Source of the DNA: Flavobacterium plurextorum
GTDB taxonomy: Bacteria > Bacteroidota > Bacteroidia > Flavobacteriales > Flavobacteriaceae
DNA length: 64,000 bases
Assembly (NCBI RefSeq): GCF_002217395.1
Contig: NZ_MUHD01000014.1
Span: forward strand, 153,906 to 217,905
Reading direction: 5' to 3'
Below, piece after piece: positions 26,306-35,065 of this stretch. Position numbers and translations under genes: made by a program. Numbering within the stretch: position 1 is the first letter of the stretch; each line of letters starts with the position of its first letter. The notes beneath the pieces are model-generated. The model was not told where the DNA came from, searched no databases, and saw only the letters and a program-made list of their open reading frames with translations.

Positions 26306-26328
26306 GTTTAAAAGTTTAAAGTTTCAGG
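26306..26328. repeat. Dispersed GTTTAAA(A)GTTTAAAGTTTCAGG repeat, copy 1
   Basis: Lies in the etfA-etfB spacer. The same sequence, one base shorter, occurs in inverted orientation at 62748-62769, and both are followed by similar TGAAT/CAGT-type sequence, suggesting one dispersed intergenic element. Confidence 0.55.
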
Positions 26329-26371
26329 TTTCAAGTTTTGCAAACTGAAAACTGCGACTGAATACTGATTA

Positions 26372-27118
26372 CTAGATTACTTTCGCCTCGTTGTGTAATA
26401 AATTGATTAACTCATCTAAATTATCTGCAGAAACTAATTTTACTGCTGATTTTGGAGCTGGTTTTTCAAATTTAACTGCTTTTGTATTTACAGGAGCGTC
26501 AACAGGTTCAAGGATGGTTAAGGCCTTAGTTCTTGCTGTCATAATTCCTCTCATGTTCGGAATACGTAAATCTTTTTCTTCTACTAAGCCTTTTTGTCCA
26601 CCAATGATTAAAGGAAGAGTAGTGCCTACGGTTTCTTTTCCACCATCAATTTCGCGAACAGCTTTTACATTGCTTCCATCAACAGTTAAGGCTGTACAAG
26701 AGTTTAAGAAGTTGTAACCTAAAATTCCCGCGATCATACCTGGAACCATTCCTCCATTATAATCTAAAGATTCTTTTCCTGCAATTACAAGATCATAACC
26801 TCCGTTTTTAATTACTTCTGCTAATTGTTTTGCTACAAAAAAGCCATCAGTTGGATTTGCGTTTACACGAATTGCTTCGTTTGCACCAATTGCCAAAGCT
26901 TTACGTAAAGTTGGTTCAGTGTCAGGACCTCCAACATTTACCACTGTTACATTTGCGCCTTGCTGCTCTTGAAACCAGATTGCACGAGTCAATCCAAATT
27001 CGTCATTAGGGTTAATTACATATTGTACACCATTGGTATCAAATTCAGAGTCACCATTGGAGAAGTTAATTTTTGAAGTAGTATCAGGTACATGGCTGAT
27101 GCAAACTAATATTTTCAT
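26372..27118 (-). CDS. etfB: Electron transfer flavoprotein subunit beta
   Basis: AMP-binding partner of EtfA, 248 residues. Typical segments: MKILVCISHVPDTTSKI at the start, the YVINPNDEFGLTRAIWFQE helix, GESLDYNGGMVPGMIAGILG (read as KESLDYNGGMVPGMIAGIL) and the recognition loop region LRIPNMRGIMTARTK. It is upstream of etfA; the pair probably forms one transcript starting at the -7 element 34 bp before the start. Confidence 0.96.
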   Translation of the reverse strand: MKILVCISHVPDTTSKINFSNGDSEFDTNGVQYVINPNDEFGLTRAIWFQEQQGANVTVVNVGGPDTEPTLRKALAIGANEAIRVNANPTDGFFVAKQLAEVIKNGGYDLVIAGKESLDYNGGMVPGMIAGILGYNFLNSCTALTVDGSNVKAVREIDGGKETVGTTLPLIIGGQKGLVEEKDLRIPNMRGIMTARTKALTILEPVDAPVNTKAVKFEKPAPKSAVKLVSADNLDELINLLHNEAKVI

Positions 27119-27151
27119 AAGTATATATTTTGGATTTATAATATGCTTTTA

Positions 27152-27159
27152 CAAATTTA
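27152..27159 (-). promoter_or_regulatory. -7 promoter element (TAAATTTG) before etfB
   Basis: Exact TAnnTTTG match on the minus strand, 34 bases before the etfB start. Confidence 0.4.
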
Positions 27160-27227
27160 GAATTTAATTTGGAATAATTATACTATGCATGCATAATATT
27201 TTTAAAAACTATTACGATTTCGAAGAT

Positions 27228-29882
27228 TTAGAGTTTTAGCTTGAAATTGATAAGAAAATAGCCTGGAAGGATTTTATATACGTTTTCTTCTGTAAAATTG
27301 TCAAATCGTGTTATAGAAATTTGTTGATTGTTTTGAAGATTTAGAATATCATTGCCTATCAGGCTAATTTCTGCTTTAGATTTTGGAAAAACATATCTAA
27401 ATTTTGGACTTAACGTATACAGGTCACTAGATGAAGTATTCGAGATGAATTTTTTATACGAAAACTTGCTGACAAAGGAAAGGTTCTTAGAAAGTTTAAA
27501 ACTTGCTTCGGTAAAGGGATTTATGACGGATAAATAATTTAGAGACAATTCATCTTTGTAGTCATCTTTTGCAAATAAAATACCTGTTTCTATCTGGAAA
27601 CTAGTTTTTTTGAATCTCGAAAGAAAAGAAAAGTAGCCCGATATTGATTTAGTGTTTAAGTTTTGATCTTCGTTATTAGAGAAAAAAGTTTTGTTGCTAT
27701 CAGAATAAGAAATACTTCCTCGTGCCGAAAATGGGATTTTAGAAAATGTCTTTTCTAAAAACAACATTGAGTTAAATCGATCTTCAAATGGAGCTAATTT
27801 ATAAGAGATGGTATTTAAGGTAGAACTAGAAACGGAATTGCTGGAAAGTATATTTTTTGCTTTGAAATAGGAGAAATTGGAGACTATTGATAGTTTGTTT
27901 TCTGAATTAAAGTAAAAGTAATCCAGTGCTATTTGTTGATTTGGGAATACCATATCAAATGATATATCTTGATTTTTAAAAATTGTTCGATAGTTGCCAA
28001 TAACTTGATTTTGTAGTAAGTTCTCTACTTTATTCAAATCATTATTCTTGCTGTAAGATAATTTGATGTAATGATTTGAACTAAACTCATTTTTGAACAT
28101 AAATTTTGGCGCAAAAAACGTTCTTGAGCTTAACTCGCCATTAAATGTATAATTGATTTTAGAATAAACTAGTGATGAAGTAAAAGAAGCTTTTTGAGAT
28201 AATTTAAATTTAGTGTCAAAACCTAAACTGTTGCTTTTTTTGTTAAAATTTAGGTCGTTTTCAAATTGCGAGAATTGAATTTCACTGTTTAGAAATGTTT
28301 CCTTTTTTTCAAATGTTTCTAAGAACAAACTAAAATTAACCTTCTTTATTTTGAAAAAATAATCAGCCTTAAGAGCAAATTCGTTTTTATGGATTTTAGT
28401 TTTTTGAAAAATCTCATAGTTCGAATCTTCAAATAATAAATCTAGAAATTCGTTATTGGAATTTATATTTAAGTTGTTCGATGACTCTTGAATATTTTGT
28501 TTAAATGTTATGTTTAGACCTTTGTTTTTTTTGAAAAGATTGTTGAAGTTTATTTGATGATTAAAATCAAAATTAGAAAATGCTATTTGGTTAAGGATAA
28601 GATTTGAATTGTTTTCAATGTCAGATTTATTGCTTTTATCTAAGCCTGAAAAAGAAGCTTTATAGTTTAATAATGATTTTTCGGTAAACTTGTAAGCAAT
28701 ATCCAGATACGAAATATTGATTTTTGTTTTTTCAGTTATGTCTTTTAGTTCTTTATTAATTATTGGATTTGGTTCTGTAAAATATTCTTGTGTAACGGAT
28801 TGTTGTTCTAATTGATCTGTATTGTTGAAAATAGTGTAAAAATTGATCTGCATTTTCTTTAAAGGAGAATACTTTAAATTTAATCCAGTAAAATAAGAAG
28901 ATCTGTTTTTAACACTATTTCCAATAGTTAAAAATCTCGGAAGATCCTCATTTTTTGAAAAAGTGGTTTCTCGGGAAGTGTTTCCTTCTTTTTGAGCTAT
29001 AAAATTCATATAATCATCTATAGAGATAGCGAGTTGACCTGTGTTGTTTGAATCACTAATTAAGCTAGTCAATAGTTTTTTTCTGAAGCTGAATAAAGTA
29101 GTGTGTAATCTATATTTAGCATTGTCTCCAATTCCAGCTTCAACATTTCCAGTTATTTTATTTTTAAATTGTTCCTTGATGTTTATGTTTAATGCTGTGA
29201 TATCTGACTTTTCAGTTGTTTTTAGATTTTTAAATTCAGTATAATTTTTGATAAGCTCTATGTTTTTAATCATTTCCGAGCCAATATTTTCGGTTGCAAT
29301 TTTTTGTTGATCTATAAAAAATTCTTCACCATCAATCAAAAGTTTGTCAACCGTTTTGCCATTTGCTTTAATTTTTCCTTGTTGATCAATGTCAAGTCCT
29401 GGAAGTTTTTTGATAACATCTTTTAACGTTTCTTCTGTTCCGTTCATGAACTTTTCTATTCTATATCTCAAAGTATCTCCAATTTCAGTAACGCCTTTTC
29501 CTTCGTTTTTTACGATTACATCTTTTAGTTCAATTTGGTTTTCATGCAGCGTTATACTTCCAAGATTTAAGATTTTATCACTTACTTCAATTTTTTTTAT
29601 TAACGAAGCAAAACCAAACCCAGTTATTTTGAGATTATAGGTTGCCTTTTCTTTTACTTCCAACTTGAAAAAACCTAATTTATCAGTTTGAATAAATGCC
29701 AGAGTATTGTCTGTTTGAACATTTTTTATTTGTACAGTTGCTTGATCAACAGGAATGTTTTTAGAGTTTATGATTCTTCCTGTAATAATATTTTGGGATT
29801 GTAATGTTATAGTGAAAAACAAAAAAAGCAGGTAGACTGCTTTTTTTAAGTAAAATTTATTTTGGCATATAATAAAAAGCAT
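27228..29882 (-). CDS. TonB-dependent receptor-like outer-membrane protein with carboxypeptidase-like domain (GLPGLI-linked)
   Basis: Outer-membrane protein of 884 residues. A signal peptide (about 12-30, KKAVYLLFLFFTITLQSQ) is followed by a CarboxypepD_reg-like beta-sandwich (about 31-110, TGRIINSKNIPVDQATVQIK), a plug-like domain (about 115-225, with LKDVIKKLPGLDIDQQGKIK and KLLIDGEEFF) and a large barrel ending YFLINFKLKL. The first 11 residues before the signal core are atypical, so the true start may be internal. It follows a GLPGLI gene by 3 bp. The closest parallel here is the receptor at 41672, which has the same architecture. Substrate unknown. Confidence 0.82.
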   Translation of the reverse strand: MLFIICQNKFYLKKAVYLLFLFFTITLQSQNIITGRIINSKNIPVDQATVQIKNVQTDNTLAFIQTDKLGFFKLEVKEKATYNLKITGFGFASLIKKIEVSDKILNLGSITLHENQIELKDVIVKNEGKGVTEIGDTLRYRIEKFMNGTEETLKDVIKKLPGLDIDQQGKIKANGKTVDKLLIDGEEFFIDQQKIATENIGSEMIKNIELIKNYTEFKNLKTTEKSDITALNINIKEQFKNKITGNVEAGIGDNAKYRLHTTLFSFRKKLLTSLISDSNNTGQLAISIDDYMNFIAQKEGNTSRETTFSKNEDLPRFLTIGNSVKNRSSYFTGLNLKYSPLKKMQINFYTIFNNTDQLEQQSVTQEYFTEPNPIINKELKDITEKTKINISYLDIAYKFTEKSLLNYKASFSGLDKSNKSDIENNSNLILNQIAFSNFDFNHQINFNNLFKKNKGLNITFKQNIQESSNNLNINSNNEFLDLLFEDSNYEIFQKTKIHKNEFALKADYFFKIKKVNFSLFLETFEKKETFLNSEIQFSQFENDLNFNKKSNSLGFDTKFKLSQKASFTSSLVYSKINYTFNGELSSRTFFAPKFMFKNEFSSNHYIKLSYSKNNDLNKVENLLQNQVIGNYRTIFKNQDISFDMVFPNQQIALDYFYFNSENKLSIVSNFSYFKAKNILSSNSVSSSTLNTISYKLAPFEDRFNSMLFLEKTFSKIPFSARGSISYSDSNKTFFSNNEDQNLNTKSISGYFSFLSRFKKTSFQIETGILFAKDDYKDELSLNYLSVINPFTEASFKLSKNLSFVSKFSYKKFISNTSSSDLYTLSPKFRYVFPKSKAEISLIGNDILNLQNNQQISITRFDNFTEENVYKILPGYFLINFKLKL

Positions 29883-29885
29883 AGT

Positions 29886-30563
29886 TTATTTTCGTTGTGC
29901 TTTATATTCTTCAAAACTTATTTCCTTGGCTGTATTATTAGGGATTTCAATAGTAGTGGTTTCATCACTGAAAGCTAATTTTTGAAATACTAAGATTGAT
30001 TTATCATCTAGCTCTAACTGAATTATAAAACCAGGCAATCCACTGTAAAACATTGGTCCGTCACTTACTGGGATTTCTTCAGAATACCATGCTGTAATAT
30101 TCTGGTTTGCACCAAAAGAAGTGTTTTTTGTTGTTGCTTTTTTGCAAAGAAACCCATTTATAGTTTTGCTTTCGGGATGTAGTTTCCAATTCTGAGTAGG
30201 AAGGTCTGTTTTTACATTTACATCTTTTCCATCATTTGTCTGAAGGACTTTGTATATTTTTGAATCAAAATCTTTGTAATTAATTACGGCAGAGGACAAA
30301 CGTATTGTAGCTGTGGTTGGTATTTTATCTCCATATTTTTCTATATAAGTCGTGTCTGTGTAGGACTTTTGAATACTTATAAGTGTTTGAATTGACTTTT
30401 TTTGAGAATAAACATAGCTAAAGGTTTCTGGTTTTTTTGCTGTTTCAAGCAAAGCACCATTAGTAGATTTTAATGTTTGCTTAGTGTATATTCCTTTAAG
30501 ACTCTGGGAGTAATTTTGAAAAGAAAATAATATGAAAAGCAGTAAAGTTATAGTTGTTTTCAT
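29886..30563 (-). CDS. GLPGLI family exported protein
   Basis: Exported protein of 225 residues: signal peptide 1-19, then the GLPGLI-domain pattern, with W-x-L-x-x-E-x-K (NWKLHPESKTINGFLCKKAT), TAWYSEEIPVSDGPMFYSGLPGFI as the name-giving motif, here GLPGFI, and the C-terminal SFEEYKAQRK. Function is unknown. The gene is 3 bp from a TonB-type receptor with a carboxypeptidase-like domain, the standard genomic partner, so the two probably form one outer-envelope system. A second such pair lies at 40.7-44.4 kb. Confidence 0.88.
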   Translation of the reverse strand: MKTTITLLLFILFSFQNYSQSLKGIYTKQTLKSTNGALLETAKKPETFSYVYSQKKSIQTLISIQKSYTDTTYIEKYGDKIPTTATIRLSSAVINYKDFDSKIYKVLQTNDGKDVNVKTDLPTQNWKLHPESKTINGFLCKKATTKNTSFGANQNITAWYSEEIPVSDGPMFYSGLPGFIIQLELDDKSILVFQKLAFSDETTTIEIPNNTAKEISFEEYKAQRK

Positions 30564-30657
30564 GCGTGTTTTTTAATGTTAAAGTTGTTTTTTATGCATT
30601 TTTAAAAGAAATATACAGTGTTAAAAAAGCTGTATAAATTTGGAATTTTAATCATAG

Positions 30658-30895
30658 TCATAATGTAGTCATAATGCATTGGCAGGTTTTTGAGGTGGTT
30701 GTGTCAACGTTTATTACGTTTTTTGTTGTGGTATTAGATGCTGAACAACCAAACAGAATACCAACTTTAAGTGTTTTGGATTGAGTTTCATTTAAAATAT
30801 TTGATACTGCTATTTACTGTTTTTACTTCAATATTGGTTTTTACATTACTTGAAAATGTTACTAAAGCAACAATCGGTAAAAAAAAGCGTTTCAT
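30658..30895 (-). pseudogene. Possible frameshifted small exported peptide gene
   Basis: From ATG 30895 the frame gives a signal-like start (MKRFFLPIVALVTFSSNVKT) and stops at 30788 after 35 codons. An overlapping second frame continues from there to a stop at 30658 with Cys-containing sequence (KVGILFGCSASNTTT and TTTSKTCQCIMTTL). Together they read like one small exported peptide broken by a frameshift. It precedes the GLPGLI-receptor pair on the same strand. The call is tentative; chance open frames in A/T-rich DNA are a real alternative. Confidence 0.3.
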
Positions 30896-30932
30896 AATTT
30901 ATGACGTAATAGGTTAATGCTTACAAAGCAAT

Positions 30933-31043
30933 ATAAAAAAAGCAGCTTTTTTGTGTTTTTTATTTGCTATTTTTTTAGTATTTAACAAAGATGCTGTTAA
31001 AAACGCAGTTCCTCCTGAGTATTGTTGTTCTGTTCTTGTGTAA
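30933..31043 (+). pseudogene. Possible start-less small exported peptide
   Basis: An open frame of 36 codons begins at an ATA and reads IKKAAFLCFLFAIFLVF, then NKDAVKNAVPPEYCCSVLV and a stop. The N-terminus has the charge and hydrophobic core of a signal peptide, but no ATG, GTG or suitably placed TTG exists. It may be a small gene that lost its start codon, or a chance frame. Confidence 0.25.
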
Positions 31044-31247
31044 TCGAGTTTGAAAGGGAAAAGGAAAATGGAGGATGAAACGATAGTTTGTCTAAAAAGA
31101 GTTCTACAAGGATTAAGTGTTAATTTTACGCGTATTATATCGATTTCGTAAATATCACAATAAAGCTAAAAAAGTTAAAACCTATAGAGAGAAAGAAGTT
31201 CATGCGATTTTAAACTTAATTTATGCTTTTAAGTGATTTAAAATATT

Positions 31248-31255
31248 TATTTTTG
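31248..31255 (+). promoter_or_regulatory. -7 promoter element (TATTTTTG) before pdhB
   Basis: Exact TAnnTTTG match 31 bases before the pdhB ATG. The -33 region has no clear TTG. Confidence 0.4.
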
Positions 31256-31286
31256 CTCTTCAGAAAATTCAACATACAATATAAAT

Positions 31287-32264
31287 ATGAGAACAATACA
31301 ATTTAGAGAGGCCATTTGCGAAGCGATGAGCGAAGAGATGCGTCACGATGAATCCATATATTTAATGGGCGAAGAAGTTGCAGAATACAATGGAGCATAC
31401 AAAGCTTCAAAAGGAATGCTTGCTGAGTTTGGCGAAAAAAGAGTAATTGATACTCCAATTGCTGAGCTTGGTTTTACAGGAATTGCAGTAGGTTCAGCTA
31501 TGAACGGCTGTCGTCCTATTGTAGAGTATATGACTTTCAACTTCTGTTTAGTTGGTATTGATCAAATTATAAACAACGCTGCTAAGATGCGTCAAATGAC
31601 AGGAGGACAATTTAATGTGCCTATCGTTTTCCGTGGACCAACAGCTTCTGCAGGTCAATTAGGAGCAACACACTCTCAAGCTTTAGAGAACTGGTTTGCA
31701 AACACTCCAGGTCTTAAAGTTGTTGTACCGTCAACTCCTTATGACGCAAAAGGACTTTTAAAATCTGCAATTCGCGATAATGATCCAGTAATTTTCATGG
31801 AATCTGAGCAAATGTATGGTGACAAAGGTGAAGTGCCAGACGGAGAATACACTATTCCATTAGGAGTTGCAGATATTAAACGTGAAGGAACAGATGTAAC
31901 TATCGTTTCTTTTGGTAAAATCATCAAAGAAGCTTTTATCGCTGCTGATGAATTAGCTAAAGAAGGAATCTCTTGTGAGATTATCGACTTAAGAACAGTT
32001 CGTCCTATGGATAAAGATGCAATTCTTAAATCGGTTAAAAAAACAAACCGTTTAGTAGTTCTAGAAGAAGCTTGGCCGTTTGCTAGTATTTCTTCTGAGA
32101 TTACTTATATCGTTCAAGAGCAAGCTTTCGATTTCCTTGATGCGCCAATTCAGCGTATTACAACAGCAGATACTCCAGCACCTTACTCTCCAGTTTTATT
32201 AAAAGATTGGCTGCCAAATGCAGGTGATGTAGTAAAAGCAGTTAAAAAAGTATTGTACAAATAA
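31287..32264 (+). CDS. pdhB: Pyruvate dehydrogenase E1 component subunit beta
   Basis: Beta subunit of the alpha2beta2 E1 thiamine-diphosphate enzyme that decarboxylates pyruvate, 325 residues. Recognisable segments: MGEEVAEYNGAYKASKGML, DTPIAELGFTGIAVGSAMNG, GATHSQALENWFANTPGLKV with VVPSTPYDAKGLLKSAIRD, and the C-terminal transketolase domain with DLRTVRPMDKDAILKSVKKT, EEAWPFASISSEI and RITTADTPAPYSP. The alpha and E2 genes are not adjacent, so the complex is encoded at more than one locus. Branched-chain oxoacid E1-beta is a close relative, but the LxDAPIQRITTADTPAPY region favours pyruvate dehydrogenase. Confidence 0.94.
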   Translation: MRTIQFREAICEAMSEEMRHDESIYLMGEEVAEYNGAYKASKGMLAEFGEKRVIDTPIAELGFTGIAVGSAMNGCRPIVEYMTFNFCLVGIDQIINNAAKMRQMTGGQFNVPIVFRGPTASAGQLGATHSQALENWFANTPGLKVVVPSTPYDAKGLLKSAIRDNDPVIFMESEQMYGDKGEVPDGEYTIPLGVADIKREGTDVTIVSFGKIIKEAFIAADELAKEGISCEIIDLRTVRPMDKDAILKSVKKTNRLVVLEEAWPFASISSEITYIVQEQAFDFLDAPIQRITTADTPAPYSPVLLKDWLPNAGDVVKAVKKVLYK

Positions 32265-32284
32265 TACACATATAAAATACACAT

Positions 32285-32339
32285 AAAGCTTCATCAGTCA
32301 TATTTATTGATGAAGCTTTTTTATTGATGAAGCTTTTTT
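32285..32339 (+). terminator. pdhB terminator with a duplicated right arm
   Basis: Arms AAAGCTTCATCA (32285) and TGATGAAGCTTT (32309) form a stem followed by T residues. The right arm plus T run, ATTGATGAAGCTTTTTT, occurs a second time immediately downstream (to 32339), so either copy could pair with the left arm. Confidence 0.75.
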
Positions 32340-32348
32340 TGCCAGATT

Positions 32349-34850
32349 ATGAAAAGAATAATTTTACTCAGCCTGTTTTTTGTATTTGCTTTTGTAAATA
32401 TTGCTGCTGCACAGACAAAAGTGAGTGGAATTGTTTTAGATAAATCTAATCAGCCGGTTCCGTTTGCAAATGTTGTTTTTAAAGGATCAAATACAGGAAT
32501 AGTCTCTAATGAAGATGGTCGTTTTTATCTAGAATCTCCAAATACTTATACTGCCTTATTAGTTACTTCTGCAGGATTTTCGGATCGTGAAGTACCTTTG
32601 GAAAAAGCAGTAAATTATGATTTTAAAATTGTTTTAAGTGAAGCCGAAGCACTTAATGAAGTTGTAATTTATACCGGAAAAACTTCCAAAAAGAATAATC
32701 CCGCATTAGACATTCTTCGAAAAATATGGGAACGAAAACGTAAAAACGGACTTTATCAGTTCAATCAATATCAGATGCAGAAGTACGAGAAAGTTGAGTT
32801 CGACATGAACACAATCGATAGTGCTTTTATGAAAAATAAACTCTTTAAAGGAATGGAGTTTGTTTTTAATCATATTGATACATCAGATGTTACTGGAAAA
32901 ACCTATCTGCCAATTTTTATCAATGAATCAGTTTATGATGTTTACGGCGATAATAAAATAAAGAAAGTAAAAGAAAATCTTACCGGAAATAAAATGTCTG
33001 GTTTTAATGGTAATCAGCAGATTTTATCATTTGTAAAAGATCTTTATTCAGATTATAATATTTACGATAATCACCTTAAGTTTTTTGATAAAAGTTTTAC
33101 GAGTCCGCTTTCTAAAACTGGAATTGATGTTTATAATTATGTCTTGAAAGACAGTGCTTATATTGACAAAAAATGGTGTTATAATATTGTTTTTTACCCA
33201 AGACGTAAAAACGAATTAACTTTTAAAGGAGATTTTTGGGTCAACGATTCTACTTTTGCGATTAAGAAAATTAATATGGGCGTTACTAAAAGTGCCAATA
33301 TTAACTGGGTAAAAGATATTTATATTGAACAAGAGTTTGAGGTAGAAAACGATTCTGTTTTTCTTTTAACTCGTGATTATATGATGTCTGATTTTGCTTT
33401 AAATAAAAAAGAAAAATCAAAAGGAGTTTATGGAAAACGAACCACTTTATATCGCAACCATAAATTCAATATTCAAAAACCCGAGAAATTTTACAAAGAA
33501 GAAGTCAACTTTGTAGACAATGCTGTTTATGAGCGACCTCCTGAATTTTGGGAAGAAAATCGATTTGAGAAACTAAATAAAGATGAAGCAGGTATTTATA
33601 AAATGCTTGATACATTGCAAACCGTCAAGCGATTTAAGCAGTTGTATAGTCTCGTCTCGATTTTAGGAAGCGGTTACGTCGAATTTAAAAACTTCGATTT
33701 TGGACCTATTTTTTCTACGTTTGGCTACAATGAAGTCGAAGGTATAAGAATAAGAGCTGGAGGAAGAACTTATTTTGGACCAAATGACCCTTGGCGTCTT
33801 CAGGCTTATACAGCTTATGGTTTTGACGATAATAAATTCAAATACGGTGTTTCAGGAAAATGGATGATCGACAAAAAAAACAGAATCATTATTTCAGGAG
33901 GAAACAGGCGCGATATTGAACAAATTGGAGCCAGTTTAACCACAACAAATGATATTTTAGGACGAAGTTTTGCATCGTCAGCATTATTTACGACAGGAAG
34001 CAACGGAAAATTAACCAACATTAATTTGAGTAATGTTTCCTTTGAAATGGAGCCTAAAAAGAATTTTATTGTTCAAGCAGGTTTTTCTTATCGAACATTA
34101 GAATCAGCTTCAAAGACTTTTAGTTTAGATTATTATACAACATTACCAAGTACTGCAAATCCTGCCGGCGTGGTCGAAAGTATGGTAAAACAGTCAGAAG
34201 CAAATATTCAGTTTGAATATATGCCAAACCGTAAAACAATTGGATATGGAGTTGAACGCAGCTTAGTTGACAGTCCTTTTAGTCATTTCTTTGTTAACTT
34301 TAGTTATGGTATTAAAGGCGTTTTTGACAGTGATTTTGCTTACGAAAAAATTCAATTGTTTTATAAACAGCCGATTATTATCGGGCCATTAGGAAGGTCA
34401 AATATTATTCTTGAAACTGGAAAAACATGGGGTACAATTCCGTTGGGATTAATGAGTGTAATTCCTGGAAACCAGACCTATTTCACGATTGAAAATACGT
34501 TTAGTAACTTGAATTTCTATGAGTTCATTACCGATCAATATACTACTTTGCAATGGAATCATGATTTTGGAGGAAGGTTATTTGCCAGAGTTCCTTTTAT
34601 GAGAAAACTAAATTGGAGAGAATTTGTTGGTATAAAAGCAGTACACGGAACCATTTCAGATGCGAATCGCGCTATAAATGCTTCAGGTCAGCCTTATAAT
34701 GCACCAGAAAATGTATATTGGGAATATAATGCAGGAATTGGGAATATTTTCAAAGTATTTAGAATTGATTTCTCTTGGAGAGGAAGTTATTTAAACACTC
34801 CAGATGCTAATAAATTTGCAGTAAAAGGATCTTTCGGATTCTATTTTTAA
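32349..34850 (+). CDS. DUF5686 outer-membrane protein with carboxypeptidase-like regulatory domain
   Basis: Exported protein of 833 residues. Signal peptide 1-21 is followed by a CarboxypepD_reg-like beta-sandwich (about 22-110, TKVSGIVLDKSNQPVPFANVVFKG), then a long DUF5686 region (about 115-833) that ends in aromatic-rich alternating strands (GSFGFYF), consistent with an outer-membrane barrel. No TonB plug is present. The family is widespread in Bacteroidota and uncharacterised; surface assembly or transport is a guess. It starts 9 bases after the duplicated pdhB terminator. Confidence 0.85.
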   Translation: MKRIILLSLFFVFAFVNIAAAQTKVSGIVLDKSNQPVPFANVVFKGSNTGIVSNEDGRFYLESPNTYTALLVTSAGFSDREVPLEKAVNYDFKIVLSEAEALNEVVIYTGKTSKKNNPALDILRKIWERKRKNGLYQFNQYQMQKYEKVEFDMNTIDSAFMKNKLFKGMEFVFNHIDTSDVTGKTYLPIFINESVYDVYGDNKIKKVKENLTGNKMSGFNGNQQILSFVKDLYSDYNIYDNHLKFFDKSFTSPLSKTGIDVYNYVLKDSAYIDKKWCYNIVFYPRRKNELTFKGDFWVNDSTFAIKKINMGVTKSANINWVKDIYIEQEFEVENDSVFLLTRDYMMSDFALNKKEKSKGVYGKRTTLYRNHKFNIQKPEKFYKEEVNFVDNAVYERPPEFWEENRFEKLNKDEAGIYKMLDTLQTVKRFKQLYSLVSILGSGYVEFKNFDFGPIFSTFGYNEVEGIRIRAGGRTYFGPNDPWRLQAYTAYGFDDNKFKYGVSGKWMIDKKNRIIISGGNRRDIEQIGASLTTTNDILGRSFASSALFTTGSNGKLTNINLSNVSFEMEPKKNFIVQAGFSYRTLESASKTFSLDYYTTLPSTANPAGVVESMVKQSEANIQFEYMPNRKTIGYGVERSLVDSPFSHFFVNFSYGIKGVFDSDFAYEKIQLFYKQPIIIGPLGRSNIILETGKTWGTIPLGLMSVIPGNQTYFTIENTFSNLNFYEFITDQYTTLQWNHDFGGRLFARVPFMRKLNWREFVGIKAVHGTISDANRAINASGQPYNAPENVYWEYNAGIGNIFKVFRIDFSWRGSYLNTPDANKFAVKGSFGFYF

Positions 34851-34880
34851 TGATATAAGATGTAAAGCATCAAAGTTGCA

Positions 34881-34911
34881 AAGTCGCAAAGGTTTAAAAT
34901 CTTTGCGGCTT
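34881..34911 (+). terminator. Terminator of the DUF5686 gene
   Basis: Stem AAGTCGCAAAG / CTTTGCGGCTT (one G-T pair) followed by eight T residues, about 30 bases after the stop. Confidence 0.75.
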
Positions 34912-34931
34912 TTTTTTCTTAAATGTTTTTT

Positions 34932-34989
34932 ACGCAGATTTTTTTAATTAAAAATTGTAAAATCTGCTTTCATCAGCTTAAATCTGCGT
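34932..34989. repeat. ACGCAGATT / AATCTGCGT inverted repeat
   Basis: Short 9-bp arms 40 bases apart, in a spacer that also contains further AATCTGC and TTTGCG fragments. It resembles the ACGCGGAT-type element at 48337-48478 and may be a degraded copy of a dispersed intergenic repeat. Confidence 0.4.
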
Positions 34990-35065
34990 GAACTAAAACT
35001 TTGCGTATCTGCACCTTTGTGAGATTCTTTTTTGCTTAATTTTGAAATGGACTTAAAACCAATTT

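Larger units (their letters stand above)
30564..31286. other. 723-bp region with apparent remnants of small peptide genes
   Basis: No intact gene recognised. It contains a minus-strand signal-peptide-like frame disrupted after 35 codons (30658-30895), a plus-strand signal-peptide-like frame lacking a usable start (30933-31043), and the probable pdhB promoter at the right end. The AGTCATAATG unit is repeated in tandem near 30657-30675. Confidence 0.5.

Noticed and set aside
31081..31230. Short overlapping frames before pdhB (for example MEDETIVCLKRVLQGL and a Lys-rich frame ending YAFK)
   Set aside because: Too short, in different frames, and unlike any family I recognise; not enough to call a transposase or regulator remnant.
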